Source: Lutjanus erythropterus
Taxonomy: Eukaryota > Chordata > Actinopteri > Lutjaniformes > Lutjanidae
Assembly (NCBI GenBank): GCA_020091685.1
Contig: CM034598.1
Coordinates: 17,651,362 to 17,715,361, forward strand
Reading direction: 5' to 3'
DNA length: 64,000 bases
Shown here: piece after piece, positions 1 through 13,349 of the stretch
Layout: every line of letters begins with the position of its first letter
Position numbering within the stretch: position 1 is the stretch's first letter
Notes under the pieces: generated by a model
What the model was told of the DNA's origin: nothing
Seen by the model: the letters and a program-made list of their open reading frames with translations, nothing else
The model's database searches: none
Translations under genes and position numbers: made by a program

Positions 1-1448
1 TAAAGTTTGACTATAGGTGAGTTTGGGTTGCCATTATTAATAGGTCTCTTTTGGTTCTCTATAGTTTAAAGAATATGAAAGTGTCAAGACAAATCTGACA
101 GAAGGGCAGTACTTGAAAAAAAGTCACAATTACATATCTGTGTGCTACTTCAGCACGACGGACAGGGCCATGGATTTATTAATACACATTACAGTGAAGC
201 TACTGATAATTCACAGTCATGCTCAGGGACAAAGATTGTAACTTACAGAATCCTTTGTCAGATAAAGGATCAACATGTCAGACAGACTAGACTAACATAT
301 TCACCTAAACAACCCCTCTGCTGCTGCACTCTCTCTGCTACTAGGGGATGAAGAGGGGGGGATGACAAATTAACAAGGAGGATGCATTTTGGTCATCTTG
401 CTAATAATTGGAATGGCATCACCCCTCAAATCACTTACTGGTCATAATGCATAATTAGCTCCATCAGTCAACCTCCAGTTTATAACTTGTCAAGAGCATC
501 CATAAGACACTAGAATTCATTTTAAGTCACATCTCTCATGTTTTATGACTGTGGATATAGTGCACATCCACTGATAAGGCAGCATCGATCCTTTTAATGC
601 ATTAAAATGCATTACACTTCATTTACTTTTCTTACCAATGATGAAGCATTATGGAGATGGAGCATGCATTATTATGAGCCCTCTACAGTTACTTTTCAGT
701 CTCTAAGTGAAGACAGCATATTTCTCACTGGAAATTAATCACTGAGATCACACATGTCAATACAGTGATAACTTGCCAAAAATACACTTAATACATTGTA
801 TATGAGTCTGGACAGACATGGATGTAAACTGCAGCTTGACTGGTTGGCGGAGACATAAAACCACGAGGGCGTAATTCCAGTTTGATGCCAGATTGAACTT
901 TGCTTCCATAAGTTCAGGCTCATTTTGTTGGCCCGTGGTGGTTAAACGTTTAGAAGTGCCAACAGACTTTTAATAACTTGAAGTCTTCAGTTTCCAAAGA
1001 TGATACATGCCAAATTCAGAGATTACTGGATCAACAGACTTTGTAAAAACAGAGCTGCATTTCAGTCTTTAGTGTTCATGCATTCAGCCCGCGCTCTGCA
1101 TCGAGCGTCTTCTGTTCATTTAAATCTTGGAAATGAAGATCCAGTTGGACCAAGAAGAGGCTGCAATGGGAATATAGTATGTTTTTCTTAATCTCGGAAA
1201 TTCCAGACAAAAAACAAACAAACAAAAAAAGAAACACTGACTATTATCAAACCATAGAGATCATTTATACAAACTGAATATAACTGTATTTTAATTACTG
1301 TTGTTCAGTTGGGAATATTGAGTAATTTTCCTGTTTGTTTGCCAGAAATGTGGAACATGTTATTTCTACATCTTTGTGCCCTCAGAAAGATAACATATTT
1401 TTCTATATACAGATAGTATACTGTATATCTATATGCATTTTATATATA
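1..1448. other. Unique non-coding DNA, no gene seen
   Basis: AT-rich sequence with only short chance open frames. I see no splice-site pair around a convincing open segment and no recognised repeat. An A-rich patch lies near 1207-1232, and TA-rich sequence precedes the element that starts near 1449. Confidence 0.6.
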
Positions 1449-2154
1449 GGGACAAGGTAACTAATTACAAATACTCAAATTACTGTAATTAAGTAGTTTT
1501 TGGGTACTTTTATGAGTAGATATTCCAAGCTGTACTTTTACTCGTACTTAAGTATGAATTACACAATGTAGTCTACTTAGTTACTTTTAAAATCATGGTT
1601 GAGTACTGAGTACACGTTGACTTACATCCAAACATTTCATCTACATTTTAGTAGCCAATAAGGTGATCTGATAGCAAACAAGCCAATGGAAACAATGACA
1701 TACAAATGAAAAAAAACGCTGCAGCAGGACATGTTTAGAGTAAGGATGTTAATGATCAATCATTCATTGATTACCATTAAGAATTTAACCAATTAAAAAT
1801 GTTTTCATGGATATTTAATCAAATGTCATGGCAGTAATTGCACTTCATTTGACATTGTTTTGTCTGGCAGAGCCATTGTTGAATAAAGAAAAAGAAAAAC
1901 AAAAAAATAAAATAAAATGAGGAACAAATGTGTTTTGTACCATATGAATTGTTAATGATTAATTGATTGTTAGCATTTTCAACTACTGATTAAGGAAAAT
2001 ACACAAAATTTGCAACCCTAGTTTGGAGAGGTGACTGTGACATCAACAGTTAAAAGTAACTACTACTAAATTACTACTTGTAATTGAGTAATATTTTAGC
2101 AAAGTAACAGTACTTGTTCTTGAGTACAGATTTTCAGTACTCTTTCCACCACTG
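1449..2154 (+). mobile_element. Non-autonomous TIR DNA element, family A, copy 1
   Basis: Both ends carry the TACTCAAGTA/GTACTT-rich sequence typical of a very common teleost short DNA element. The right end finishes with CTTTCCACCACTG (2142-2154), the classic terminus of this group. The interior (about 1600-1730 and 1825-2050) is shared with two other copies in the window, inverted at 12290-12606 and direct at 39718-39900. This copy holds extra AT-rich sequence (about 1735-1815 and 1880-1960) that the 12.3-kb copy lacks. No coding capacity is visible, so it would have needed a transposase from elsewhere. Similar TA-rich strings flank both sides (near 1405 and 2153). The left boundary is approximate. 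Confidence 0.7.
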
Positions 2155-3229
2155 ATAGTATATACAGTATCTATATATCCATATATTTTGTCTAATCATT
2201 ATGTAATATGTATTCAGTTATTCATATATCATTAAATTATATGTAAATTATATGTTGTGTCAAAATCCAGTCCAGTCCAATCTCTAATTAAATCAGTGAT
2301 TAAATGGGAACTACAGTGATTTTACATATCAAAGTCAGTTTACAGTTCTTCTGCTGAACATGTGCAAAAAGTTGTATAAAACCCTCTGTGGCTGTGTAAA
2401 GTCCAATAAATTGCCTCAAGCGAGGTCACTTGAATCAATGTTGGTTGACGCTGAAAACTACAATTTGAAAATGAAAACAGTCTGTTGGTTTGGAGACAGA
2501 AACAAGTGACCTCTGCAGCCCACTCCTCATTTTTCTCATGTCTGAGACTGGCGACTTAAGGCTACATTAGCTACTGCAAACGTAACACAGCTGTTTGTGT
2601 TGCATGGTGAGTAACGTAGGTGCCAGATTTTAAAGGGAGAAAAATATGTGGAAAGAACAGGAAGACATCTTTACTTCTGCTGCATCAGTTTTGATCCTTT
2701 TTAAAAAACTGACTATTATGAGTCTGGAAGTGTTATGGAATCACAATTCTAAATTTGTGGAGTGCGTGTAACTCAGTGAACTGAAGGAAAGGTAACCCTC
2801 ATATGAAAACTTCACAAATGCCCAGATTGGACCACATAAGAGATCATGACATAAACTGTCACCTACAGACTGAAGCCACATTGTGGGATATTTTACATCT
2901 CTCGAGAGGTTTGTGCTTTGGGAGGTATTGTGTGACTGGAGCCAAGCTTGGTCCTTTTTTAAGGCAGACAAAAGCAAAGAGATAGATAGAAGGCTCAAAG
3001 ATGTTCACATAATATACTTTGGATGACTGAGAACTTGTAGGAAATTCATTTTGATCTGCACACTGTTCCTCAACAACTTACATACCTTTATGTGAAATGA
3101 GTGAAAACACAATCTAATGCAAGAATCCAATTTAACACAACCTCATCTCACCTCATCAACTTGTAAATAGATGTTGGTTGCCACTAATTATGTTTTACCA
3201 TTTCTCAAAATCATCTTATAAAGAAGATT
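2155..3229. other. Unique non-coding DNA
   Basis: TA-rich sequence next to the preceding element, then ordinary mixed sequence with no gene, RNA or recognised repeat. Confidence 0.55.
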
Positions 3230-3570
3230 TTTGGTACAGAATGGGTCCTATCTTACACCCGGCACAAAGCTGTGGTGCGGGTGGATTTGCTATCTTACAC
3301 TGCCGGAGTTGCCATTTTTGCCACGTCTGCAAGATGGCAAATGCATTTGCGCCTGGTCTGTGTGGGAATGGGCGGGAGGTCTGAAAATGAAGGCAAAACG
3401 AGGCCATGGCCGGGCATATTTGCTGTCTTGTGCTTGGCGCGTTGGAGTAAAAACCACTTGCACTTACGACGAGCTAAAACTTGGTCAAAGTGTGAAGTCT
3501 GTGGTGCAGTCAGTCTGTCTGCACAAGATCAAGCACCTGGCGCCTTTAGCCAAAGCACACACACACAGCA
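3230..3570 (+). repeat. GC-rich dispersed teleost repeat (GGCGC type)
   Basis: This segment is richer in GC than its surroundings. It contains the TTACACCCGGCACAAAGC, GGCGCGTTGG and CTGGCGCCTTTAGC strings that I recognise from an abundant teleost dispersed repeat, probably a Harbinger-like non-autonomous DNA element. The open frames across it are by-products of its composition. A CA-rich run follows immediately (near 3558). The related GT/CA-rich stretch around 3680-3740 may be a decayed extension. The family name is uncertain, and the ends are approximate. Confidence 0.55.
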
Positions 3571-6448
3571 AAAACACAAAACACCTTAATTTATGTTAAG
3601 TCTTTTCCTCACACTGGAGTGTGGATTAGTAAATTGTCCTTTGAACATATTTTCTATGAGCTATAAAGTGTAAATATTGAAGTTAAAAGTGTGTGGGGGT
3701 GTGTGTCTTGCGCTTGGCTGAGGCACACACACACGTCTTCACAATCAAAAAACACCTTTGATTAATGTAAAACAGCGTGCGTATGTGTGTTTGTAAAATT
3801 ATTCTCACAAATAAGGAATCAGTAATTATTCTTATCATAATAAAGCCCAATAAATCTCAACAGACCTGTGAAGTGTGCACAAGACAGGATCACAGCTGTC
3901 AGATCGTCTTTAACAGATCAGTCATATGAGAGCTGGAGCAGAGGTAGTTTCTGCTCCACCACTGCTTGCAGCTTAAGAACAACAACCGTGTGTGCAAGCG
4001 TGGAGTCAAGTCTGTCTTCATACCGAGGTGCTAACTAGATTGTGTTGTTGGAAAGTTAATAAACAATCACCCTGTCATTTTACGTTGTAATTACAACTCT
4101 AATGTAACCTTGACCCAGATCACTGTAATGTCACTCCTGCTTATCACATCTGTTAGGTATGTTAGCGTTGGTTATTTAACCAGCTATAGCTTTTCAGTAG
4201 CAGAAATGCAAAGCCTCATTTTGATTCACTCACGTTTGCCCTGATAAAGTTACTGCATTACTCAACCCAACACTTCCTGTATCTGTTTCAAATTAAAAGC
4301 CCTCGTGTATTTCAGTGGACAAAAGTCTTTCATTTCTTAGCAGGGCACTTATTGTGAAACATTTGCAGGAACACGTTGTGAAAACTCACTGACTTCCAAC
4401 TCAACTCTCATTCATTGGCTCTTATGTTCTACTTGGGAGCAGCTGAGTAACGCCTAGTGGTAAAATTTGGTATTACGTGTTCAGTTTGGCTTAATATCCA
4501 ACTGACCTACAATACTGCTATACTAGCTGCTATAACAAAACAAAAAACAATCTGTATTGGCCTTTTATCAGCTGACAGGGCTTATAGATGATTGGCAATC
4601 AGGATCAGTAGCAAAAAAATCCCTAGAACATCCCCTAGAGAAACAACAAAATGTGCACAAAAAAATACAGTACATCCAGTACTGTGTCAGTCAGCACAGA
4701 TATAGAGAATGTTTTACTTTAGCCGTCAGCACTGGCATTGTTTATGAGGCTTCATGTCCTACTTTAGAAGCAGACAACAATAAAACAAGTGTCAGTCACA
4801 CGGAGCAGCATGTATCCTTTGATTCTGAACATTGTAATGAGTACCTGACCTGTGGATGCAGATCCGACTCTGACTGTGATGCATGTAGTTCGCTCAAGGG
4901 GTAAAGTAGGACTCAAGCACTTTGTTCTTGAATTCATTAAGATAAAAGGCAAGAAAAAAAAATCCTGATTGATTTTCAAGAGGTGAGACAAAGTTTACAA
5001 CACTAAGTAGGGAAATTACATAAACACTTGCAGAGACGGACTAATACCTTTCATCAACCGAGTCCTGTTCACAAGTATATTTCGAACTCCATTTTTGCTA
5101 ATCCATTACCACTATGCCTTTAAGCCTTTCACGTGTATTTCTGTATCAGTCATTTCTTTAGTGGGAAAAGTGGATGTCAAGATGAAACTCTCAGAATACA
5201 TAATGACTTCATTAGTGGTCCTTCTCTGTGATTAATTGGAGTGCTGTGTCACCCAGTGTGACAGAGCCGCTCATTGCCAGACAGTGTTGTGACAGGAGAC
5301 GAGCACCATGTTGATGAGTTTGGAGATGATCACACACACTCATGTACACTTGTACACACGCACACACAAGAGTAAGCAGCATCGTCACACACATCCTGCT
5401 TATTTAAGCATGAAGATCCCTCCGAGATCGAGTAAAGGATTGCAGAACAAGACGTGGCTTAAATCCAGTCAGCTTCTCAAAGACAGGACGATGTACCTGT
5501 GATTGTCTGATTGCACTTTCACTGTTTTGCCAGCAGTGATTAGCAACAGCAATCTCTGCTTCAATATTTACCACGGATGTTGATATCAACATGTTGGCAC
5601 CCACTCAGCTGTGTTAGCACCCTAAAGAAACTGGCATCTCTGTATCTGAACAGTAAAAGACAGAAAGATATCCGTGGGGCCTCAGAGCTTCTGTGCTCAA
5701 GGGGCCAGAGATAAGAAAATCCACTGCGTTTGAAGGCTGCTGTAAGCTCACCATCACAGAGCATTCATCTACAAGGAGCAGGAGAGAAAAAAAAACAAGC
5801 TGTATCCACTGTGTACAGAAAGCAGAGAGAAGAAGAGATGGAGTAGTTGAAGCAAGCGCAAGTAAATGTTACACAGAGAGGCCAGGGATAAAGCGAGACA
5901 AGGGTCACAGTGTCGAGATAAGAGGAATCTAGCAGAGGCCGAGGATCAGTCTGCTGGTTTTGAACTGGTAAATGCTCCCCACTAGGATATCCAGCCTGGG
6001 CTTTGATGGGTTTGTCCGATTGATGTTGGCTCTACAACTTTGAACAGGGTGTCTGGAGTTGGTACGGCAGGGAAATGCATTGTGGTCCTGCAGTAGAGAT
6101 CAGTTCATTGACTAGAACTGTTATTTAATCAGTTTGATCAATACCACCAGTGAATCAGGTCACCACATGTATTAGTAACAGAGCAAAAATGTAAAAGAGA
6201 GCTCTTAACTGCAGGGGATTGATGTTTGTAACTTTGACTCAGTGTTAACCAGCAGCTTCACTTTATTAAAACACATCTATCTTTGATGGGAACCTTTGAA
6301 AATATTTGAAACAGCCTCAGAGCAGGTCTTTAACCTGTCTCTGGGTGGTTCAAACAGGTCAGTGGCTCTGTGGGGTCCTTGTTAGCGTCCATTAGCTTCT
6401 TATGTCGCTGAGCCTTTTTTGCAGGTAAATCGCACATTTTTCCAGATT
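3571..6448. other. Unique non-coding DNA
   Basis: No gene recognised. It contains CA/GT-rich patches (3680-3730, 5333-5372) and short chance open frames, for example at 4557-4904 and 5693-5932, with no protein-like composition or family resemblance. Confidence 0.55.
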
Positions 6449-6910
6449 TGGTAAAAGCACACACATTCTTTAGTCAAGTAGAAGTACAGATATTTAGGTA
6501 AACAGGACTGGTAAAGGTAGAAGTACTGATTTAACTTCTTTACTCAAGCAAAAGTGAAAAAGTACAGGCTCTGAAATGTAAACGTGAAAGTATAAAAGTA
6601 AAAAGTAGCCCTCTGACTGATATTTCTACCAGCTGTTTCTGTGCAAAGCTAACTGAAATTCACCTTTTCTAGACAGTCAAGTCTCCCTCTCTTGTTGCAT
6701 GTCTTGTTATGTCCGTCAGCCGTGATATGCGCTGATGGATACACCAAGGAAGCATCTTTTCTGTTTGTTATTGTCCCATTCAATTAGGCTGAAGTCGGTT
6801 TTGATGTTAGGAAGGTGCTGCACAATGATGCAAAATAAAAATAATCAGTAATTGCTCTAAAATGCATTAAAACTAAAATAACAAGCCTACAATAATCAAT
6901 ATTTTCTTAA
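6449..6910 (+). mobile_element. Non-autonomous DNA element, family B, copy 1
   Basis: The left part is rich in AAGTAGAAGTAC-type motifs. The body contains GATGGATACACCAAGGAA, ATTGTCCCAT, GATGTTAGGAAGGTGCTG and AATGCATTAAAACTAAA. The same strings recur in the same order and orientation at 63363-63790, so the two segments are copies of one dispersed element. No open frame of note. The family resembles the abundant teleost short elements with CAAGTA-rich ends. Exact borders and any target duplication are not clear here. Confidence 0.7.
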
Positions 6911-8084
6911 ACAATTAAAATACCTTTATGGTCATTTTAGACCTTAAGTTATTTGTGTATGTATCAAAAATGCAGCCAGTCAGCATCCTAGGAGGGACTA
7001 CTGGCAGCTACAGGTGTGGTTTTAGGTGTGATGACAGTGAGAAGGGTTCATGGAAGCACTAATCTGATTGGTTGAAGTTAGCCTATTTTAGATGTGATAG
7101 ACAGATGATTCATCCAATCACCTCCCAAGTGTTTTTTCAAAGTGCCTGCACATTTCCAAACAGTTTCTAAGGATGACTTCCAGATGGCTGTGTGTAACAA
7201 ACCATCCAGCGTGTGAGGTTAAACCTCTCCATTCCCCCCAGTAATTCTTACTAAGGTTATTGTCACCCCAAACATGGTCTTATCCTAAACCTACTCAAGT
7301 AGTGTTTGTGCTTAAACCCATCCAAACCATTAGTGTTTTGCAGTGTTAATTATGTGTTAAAAATGGCTTTTGGCAGCTCAGATACATGTGCTAAAGGGTT
7401 CCCTGCACTTCAGAGGGGTGACAAATTGTCAGCATGTGATGAGTTGGTATGAGAAGTGGTTGCAGTGAGAAATGAGCTGCAGAAAGTAAGGTTAGAGTCC
7501 AATAAATTCCATCTTATTCACATTTGCATATTGTCTGTGAAGTGTTTCTGGTGATGTAACAGTGGCTTATCTGTACCTCAAACTTAATCACTACCTGATC
7601 TGACAGTCTGAGCTATTCTTTGTCACCAGTATGCGTTCACATACTTTCAGAGATCATTAAAAGCGCAGGTAGCAGATCACATAGGAATTTTCCAGCAAAA
7701 AACATCAGTATGCATACCACACACGGAGACACGGGTGGAAAACAAACTCGCCTCTCTTTGCCTGTGATAGCAACACCTTCCATATGCTTGAGTAGCTGTT
7801 TATATTCCCTCTGGCAGATCACACAGGATTTTTTTTTTTTTTGCTGTATCTGTGTTGTCTATCCCCGGCATGCCAGGTCCTCTGTGGCCTTCTCCACTCA
7901 GCACAGTTTGCTCAAATCTCTGTGAAGTGGTGAATGACGCTGGCCTCTCTCCTTCAGCAGTAGTACCGAAATATTAAGGAGTGGCACTTTCTTTGTGGGC
8001 TGACACAATATGCAATTAGCTGTGAAACTAGACGAAAAAGTTTATTGTGTTTGCTTAGAATTTACATGAAACTTTTTAGCTATG
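6911..8084. other. Unique non-coding DNA
   Basis: No gene or clear repeat recognised. A T-run lies at about 7829-7842. The chance frame at 7620-7925 crosses it and has no recognisable features. Confidence 0.5.
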
Positions 8085-9400
8085 CAAATGGTATGCCACC
8101 ACATTGGTCCACAATGAAATATCTCATACCTCAACTATTTGATGGATAGCTATGAAATTTTATATAGATTTGTGTGGGGATGTACCAATAGACTGGCCAG
8201 GTTCTGCGTGACTGTCCCTGACTGGTGATCGGTCAGCATCACATATCTGATTCTGTGCTCATCATATTCACACACACTGTGCACGATGGTCACATCATGC
8301 GCGCAGCAGACACTGACTATAACGTCACACCCACAACAGTGCTGATCACAGCAGCACACACTCAGACACATGGTTGCGTGAAGTCAGTATTAGCAAGAGG
8401 ATAAAGACAAGACAGACTGCCAACAAGGAGACAGAGCAGCTAACGGTGTCGCCAAACAGCGGTAAACTTTCTAGCTCTTCAGGCTAATGTTAACCAGCAA
8501 CAGACTACTGCTCACAGACTGACAGTTAAAATCTCACCTCCTGTTCTGGCTGAAGAATAAACACCCTGAGTTGATGTGTCTCCTCAGACACTTTCTTATC
8601 CAGACTCCTTTAACTTCTGCTTCTATTTTTCTCACTGCAAAGTTTTGCTTCAGCAATCAGTTGCACCGCGTCAGTGTCTGGTCTGTTTACGTCTGCCTCC
8701 GCACGAGCTCACATGAAATCACGTCTCACAGGATCATATGAAATTTTGCGAGATTGTGTTCCTTCTAGTACATAATATTAATATAACAGTATAATAAGGC
8801 TTGGCCGCTCTGGAGCTCTTTTGGAGAAAATGTATAAGTTATTTAATAGTCAGTGTTTTGTAATGAACATCCAATTTAATTTTACAAGAAAAATTGCAAA
8901 AATGGTTGTGAATGCTGCCAATTATAATTACTGGAGAGACTGAAAATCAGAATCATCCAAAATCGGAATCAGCAGGTCAGACCCTTAAAAAAAAATCAGA
9001 AATCGGAATTGGCCAAGAAAATTGGAATCGGTGCATCTCTAGATTTGTGGTTGCAAGTCGATAAACCACCAGATCACTTTGCTGACCCTCTTACTTTTTC
9101 TTCATCATGAGCTTTACATTTATGATTTGAGTGAAATGTCTTAATGACAGTATGATATATTGTCATAAGTTCATGTCCACCTCAGGATGACTTCTACTAC
9201 CTTTGATGATTACCAGAGTGTCATAGCACCATCATCAGGTCAAAACTTCCAAGTGCTACTCACAAATTATGCTAAGGTGGTGAACATGGGAAACTTGTGG
9301 AACATCAGCACGTAGGCATTGTTTCTTTGTCCTGTGACCATGGCAGCATGCTGATATCAGCATTTAGACACACACAGACACACACAACCACATCAAGCAA
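8085..9400 (-). repeat. Old dispersed repeat split by a hAT element
   Basis: Segments 8085-8174 and 9042-9400 together match, on the minus strand, a very common teleost repeat recognisable by GAAATATCTCA, GATGGATAGCTATGAAATTT, CATCATCAGGTCAAAA and GGTGAACATGG blocks. The two halves are interrupted by the element at 8175-9041. A second copy lies in plus orientation at 53785-54115. I cannot name the family with confidence. It is diverged and has no coding potential. Confidence 0.65.
8175..9041. mobile_element. hAT-type non-autonomous element with intact TSD
   Basis: The element begins TGGGGATGTACC and ends GGTGCATCTCTA. The reverse complement of the end, TAGAGATGCACC, matches the start at 9 of 12 positions. 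Both sides are flanked by the identical 8-mer GATTTGTG (8167-8174 and 9042-9049), which is the target duplication length of hAT transposases. The next bases inside the right end (AATCGG repeats at 8972-9030) are typical of a teleost hAT family. At 867 bp with no transposase frame it is non-autonomous. It sits inside the older repeat at 8085-9400, so it is the younger of the two. Confidence 0.85.
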
Positions 9401-9504
9401 TTGCAAAGCTGACAATTACTATTTCACCACCGAGAAGCTGACCATGCAACTCCCATTGTACAAACAGAGTTAACCTGTCAATGCAAAGACAACATAACTT
9501 AACT

Positions 9505-9810
9505 CAGGATTTCCCCCAGCAATGATGTTAGGCTTTGTCTTTTTTGAACGGGGCCCTCTGTGGGCCAGCAACAGACAGATGGCAGCATTAAGGTGGGGCC
9601 CTATACTTTCTGTGATGAGATAATCATGGGTGGAATCACAGAATTTAGATTTTTACAAAGCTGTAACACAGGTTTCATAGTACCCCACATTAAGTCAGTG
9701 TTAAAAGCTGAAAAGATTTGAAAGTAAATTTCTCTAATGCTTAGGCATGGTGGGTGGTCAGCTTAGGCCTGATGGGCCACCAGGCTTGCAATTCACAGGG
9801 GGAAACCCTG
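9505..9810. mobile_element. Short TIR element (CAGG-TTTCCCCC ends)
   Basis: The left end CAGGATTTCCCCC (9505-9517) and the reverse complement of the right end, CAGGGTTTCCCCC (from 9798-9810), agree at 12 of 13 bases. The 306-bp length and the termini fit a non-autonomous hAT-like element of teleosts. The flanking 8-mers do not match, so a target duplication is not supported. No coding sequence. Confidence 0.6.
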
Positions 9811-12014
9811 CAGCTGCCTATTATAACAACAGTTTCCTCATAAATGCGTGAGAAGCATTTATTTACTACCTGACAACAATTAGTCCTACCTGTTTAAAAA
9901 GATAGATGACGGCCATGATAAAAATGCCATAGAATAGAGACGTTTTTTTGACTGTACTCTATGTGTTGCTGCTGTCAATGCTGTCTGTCACTCAAACATG
10001 CCTGCACGTTTTGTCTCCTTACTTTTATCCAGAAGTGGGAAACTGGCCACCAAAATCCAACTTGTGCCCAAAATATACACATCCTGTCCACATTCAAAAC
10101 AAATGAATGCCATACTTTGGTAGCCGCACAGTATACACACTTAACTCACATTCACTGTGGGTGCTCAGCCTTTTCAATGAGTGCTCAAGCACCAGAGTAC
10201 CCGTGTGATTGGAGCCTATGGCACAAAGCTTTGCTGTCCCTAATTACATCCTCACAGAGCTTCTAGCATGGCTGTGAACTCTTAGTTTAGCTGTGCGATA
10301 ATTACAAAAGTGAGTTGCTTGGGCTGTCTGTGGGAAGTATAATTAATTCTGCAGCAGAGATAAACATTTTTACACATAACCACCCTGCCAAGTTACACTG
10401 TGAGTGCTCTGTTTTTTGACAGGTCCTGATAGTAAATATTAATAAATAAAAAAATCTTAACATCTCCCAAAGATGTTGTAAGCTCAGCATGCTGCCCACT
10501 CTCAGCTAAAATGGAAGAGATGCAACAGGGTTTTTCATTCCAGTTTTGCCTGATACTGACCCATATTAATTTGTTGAAAAGCAAGGTGATAAAATATGTG
10601 GCAGTGATTCAGCATGGAGGAGGTCTTAACAAGCATAAGTGGCCACCTCTCAGAGACAATAAGTGGGCCCATGAGCTGATTATAATCCCCAAGTGCTGTG
10701 GGGATAAACAACATGTTTTTGATGTTTGTGAACATTGTGTTTCATATGCTAATAAGGAAAGCTTCCAATTGTTTGTGAGCATTTCCCTTTTTACAAAATA
10801 CAGTGTTGAGTATATTGTGCTGCACTGATCCAGTGATGGAACAACTCTGGAAGATATCTAATTCTAAAATTGAAAAAGCATTAAGATTAAACATATTTGT
10901 AAGAGTATATTAATTGCACACACAGTACATCTTCACACAATAGCTTGTGACTGCAGCAAATTTGATTACTGTATTGACTGCAGTCATTTGCTCTGCAGCA
11001 TTATTAAACTCCCTCACACACATCCTGTTATGGCAGTAGCCACTGGCTGATGTACCTGGCTACAACAGAGGACCCACCACTCTGCATCAGCTCTCTGCTC
11101 ACTGGCATGGTTTCAATGCAGAATTGCAGATGTGAGCAAAAGCTGCAGAGGACACACAAGACTCAAACAAACCTCTGCTGCTGCACGTATGTGATCACAC
11201 CTTCACTGCGATATCATGACAATGGAGGCTTCCCCTGCAAGACAGAGTTTATAACCTCTAAGAGGATATAACTTGTGTTTCTTGAGAAAGACGGAGAGAC
11301 TGAGAAGGTTAGAGGGTAAAGCGCTGGGAATAATTATGTGTGACTCTTTTAAATAGACCATTAAAGCAGAATGATCAGTCAGCAAGAAAGAGGTTATGCT
11401 TTTAAGCAAAATTTAACTCTATAGCTTTTGCCTATGGCTCACATTGATAAAGGATTTAGTATTTAATCCTTGTAAGATGAGGTTTTATATCCTTTTGTTG
11501 GATCAGACTGAAACGGAAGGAGTTTGAAATCTTTCTTCACACGATTCATGTTCCATCTAATAGTCCTTTTAGCTTTGAATTGGGTTTAGCTTTTCTGCTA
11601 TATAAATGATCTCACTGTTTGATATTAACGCAGGGATCCTTCAGGAACTGTGCACAGCTTTGGGTTCATAAAAATATGAGGGAAAAATGGAAGGCAGAAA
11701 GTGTACTTACAATCTCTGAATGCTGACTTGTGGATAGGAGGTTGTTTTTTTAAGCAGAGATCTCCCTCACACGCACGCACACACATGCAAGCGTCTGGTC
11801 GGTGGTGTGTGTTCCTGTTGAGAGACACAAAAACACAAAAGAGTTTAATGCTCACACACTACAGTAGATGCTGAGCTTGAGTGTTGGTGCATAAAATGGC
11901 CCTGTGAGACAGAGAGAAAAACAGAAATTACACAAAAATTTTACATAGTGTGTACTTTGAGTAATGGATTTGTATTTAAATACAAGACCAGAGTGTATCC
12001 AGTCTTCGAGGGTT
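9811..12014. other. Unique non-coding DNA
   Basis: AT-rich single-copy-looking sequence. Short chance frames (9961-10266, 10511-10828) have no protein-family features. I see nothing functional that I can support. Confidence 0.55.
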
Positions 12015-12190
12015 TGAGGCCATTGACATATATTGTGACAATATGACAGCTTCTAAAAAATGAAGCCAAACATCTCGATTGCCCCTGGTGGCTGGTTGCA
12101 GTATAGGTCATAAACCTATTAACGTCTCTATTTTAATAGATAGGACATGGGCCAACATTTGGTTTTAATTAGTTATTTGATTATAGAAAA
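12015..12190. repeat. Dispersed teleost repeat fragment
   Basis: Contains AAATGAAGCCAAACATCTCG, TGGTGGCTGGTTGCAGTATA, GGTCATAAACC and GGACATGGGCC in the order seen in a common teleost repeat. Truncated. The family name is unknown to me and the borders are approximate. Confidence 0.45.
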
Positions 12191-12289
12191 ATGGGGTTTC
12201 ATATCATGATTGACAGCAGGAATGGACATGAACTCGACAGCTCCAAACACTGGACACTATGCAGACAAATGACGCCACCAGAGCAACAA

Positions 12290-12606
12290 CCTACTCAGAG
12301 TATTAGTTACTTTTAAAGATTGAAGTCACAGTCACCTCTCCAGACTAGGGTTGCAATTTTTGGGCATTTTCTTTAACCAGTAGTTGGCTCCACCAGACAA
12401 AACAACGTCAGATGAAGTGCAATTACTGCTATGAAGTCCTGCTGCAGCATTTTGTTTTGTTTTTCATTTGTACGTCATTGTTTTCATCTAAAATGCAGAT
12501 GAAAGGTTTGGATATTAATCAAATTGTAGTGCTCAAATATGATTTTAAAACAAACAAAGTAGATTACATCTTGTAATGCATACTTAGTTAGTTACTTCCA
12601 CCCCTG
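12290..12606 (-). mobile_element. Family A DNA element, copy 2 (inverted)
   Basis: On the minus strand this reproduces the interior of the element at 1449-2154: GCTGCAGCAGGAC, the GCAGTAATTGCACTTCAT block, TTGTTTTGTCTGG and TTGCAACCCTAGT follow in the same order. The right border ends TTACTTCCACCCCTG (12592-12606), a variant of the CCACCACTG terminus. The left terminus is missing. It lacks the AT-rich internal blocks of copy 1, so the family has internal insertion/deletion variants. Confidence 0.7.
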
Positions 12607-13349
12607 AACATCTTGAGCTCAGATCTACACAAGTTGGCTGCTTTGCTGAAATTCAGTTTCACAGGTTGATGTTTGTGCATTTTGCACATTTGATACCAGC
12701 ATTTAAACACCACCTTGTTTCACACTCTTTAAATTTTATTGCGAATAACTTGAAAAACCAGTGTTGTGATATATAGTTTATTAAACTAGAGTGTAAATGG
12801 TGTTTGACTAGAAATTAAGTCTGTTTTGCATGAAGTGATAATAAACTATAATTATACTATATGTGGCTAAATGCTGAATTTTCTATTTGGCGCTATATGG
12901 CTCTCCCTTCCTTCCTTTCTCTAATTAGAAATGAGATCACAAGAAAATTTTCTAATAAGGGTGTTGACCCTCACTTGGATAACTCAGTAGCTGTTTATCA
13001 GGCTGTTTGCGTACTTTCATGTTTCAAAGTAATTTATTCAAGCTCTCCTTTAGTTATTAGAGGACATAAAAAACTATAACCTACGTGCCTGACCACTTAA
13101 ATGTTCACAAAGGTCTTGATGCTCAGGGCACAGATTGGTGTCAGGACATCAATGCATAACATTATTACACAGATGACATTGTTTCAACAGAATATAACCA
13201 GTCAAGTGAATTAACAATGTCAATAACCAGACTTTGAAGGCTGCTTATTAAAAATCAAACAGTGACTCAACTTATTGCTCCCCATTAACCAAGAAATCTG
13301 AGAGGTACTGGGCCGTCTTGACACTGTCCTGCAGTCAAACCTTGTGTAT
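12607..13349. other. Unique non-coding DNA
   Basis: AT-rich sequence with a chance frame at 12861-13079 and no recognised feature. Confidence 0.55.

Noticed and set aside
3231-3599. 122- and 105-codon plus-strand frames
   Set aside because: They lie within a GC-rich dispersed repeat and overlap in different frames.
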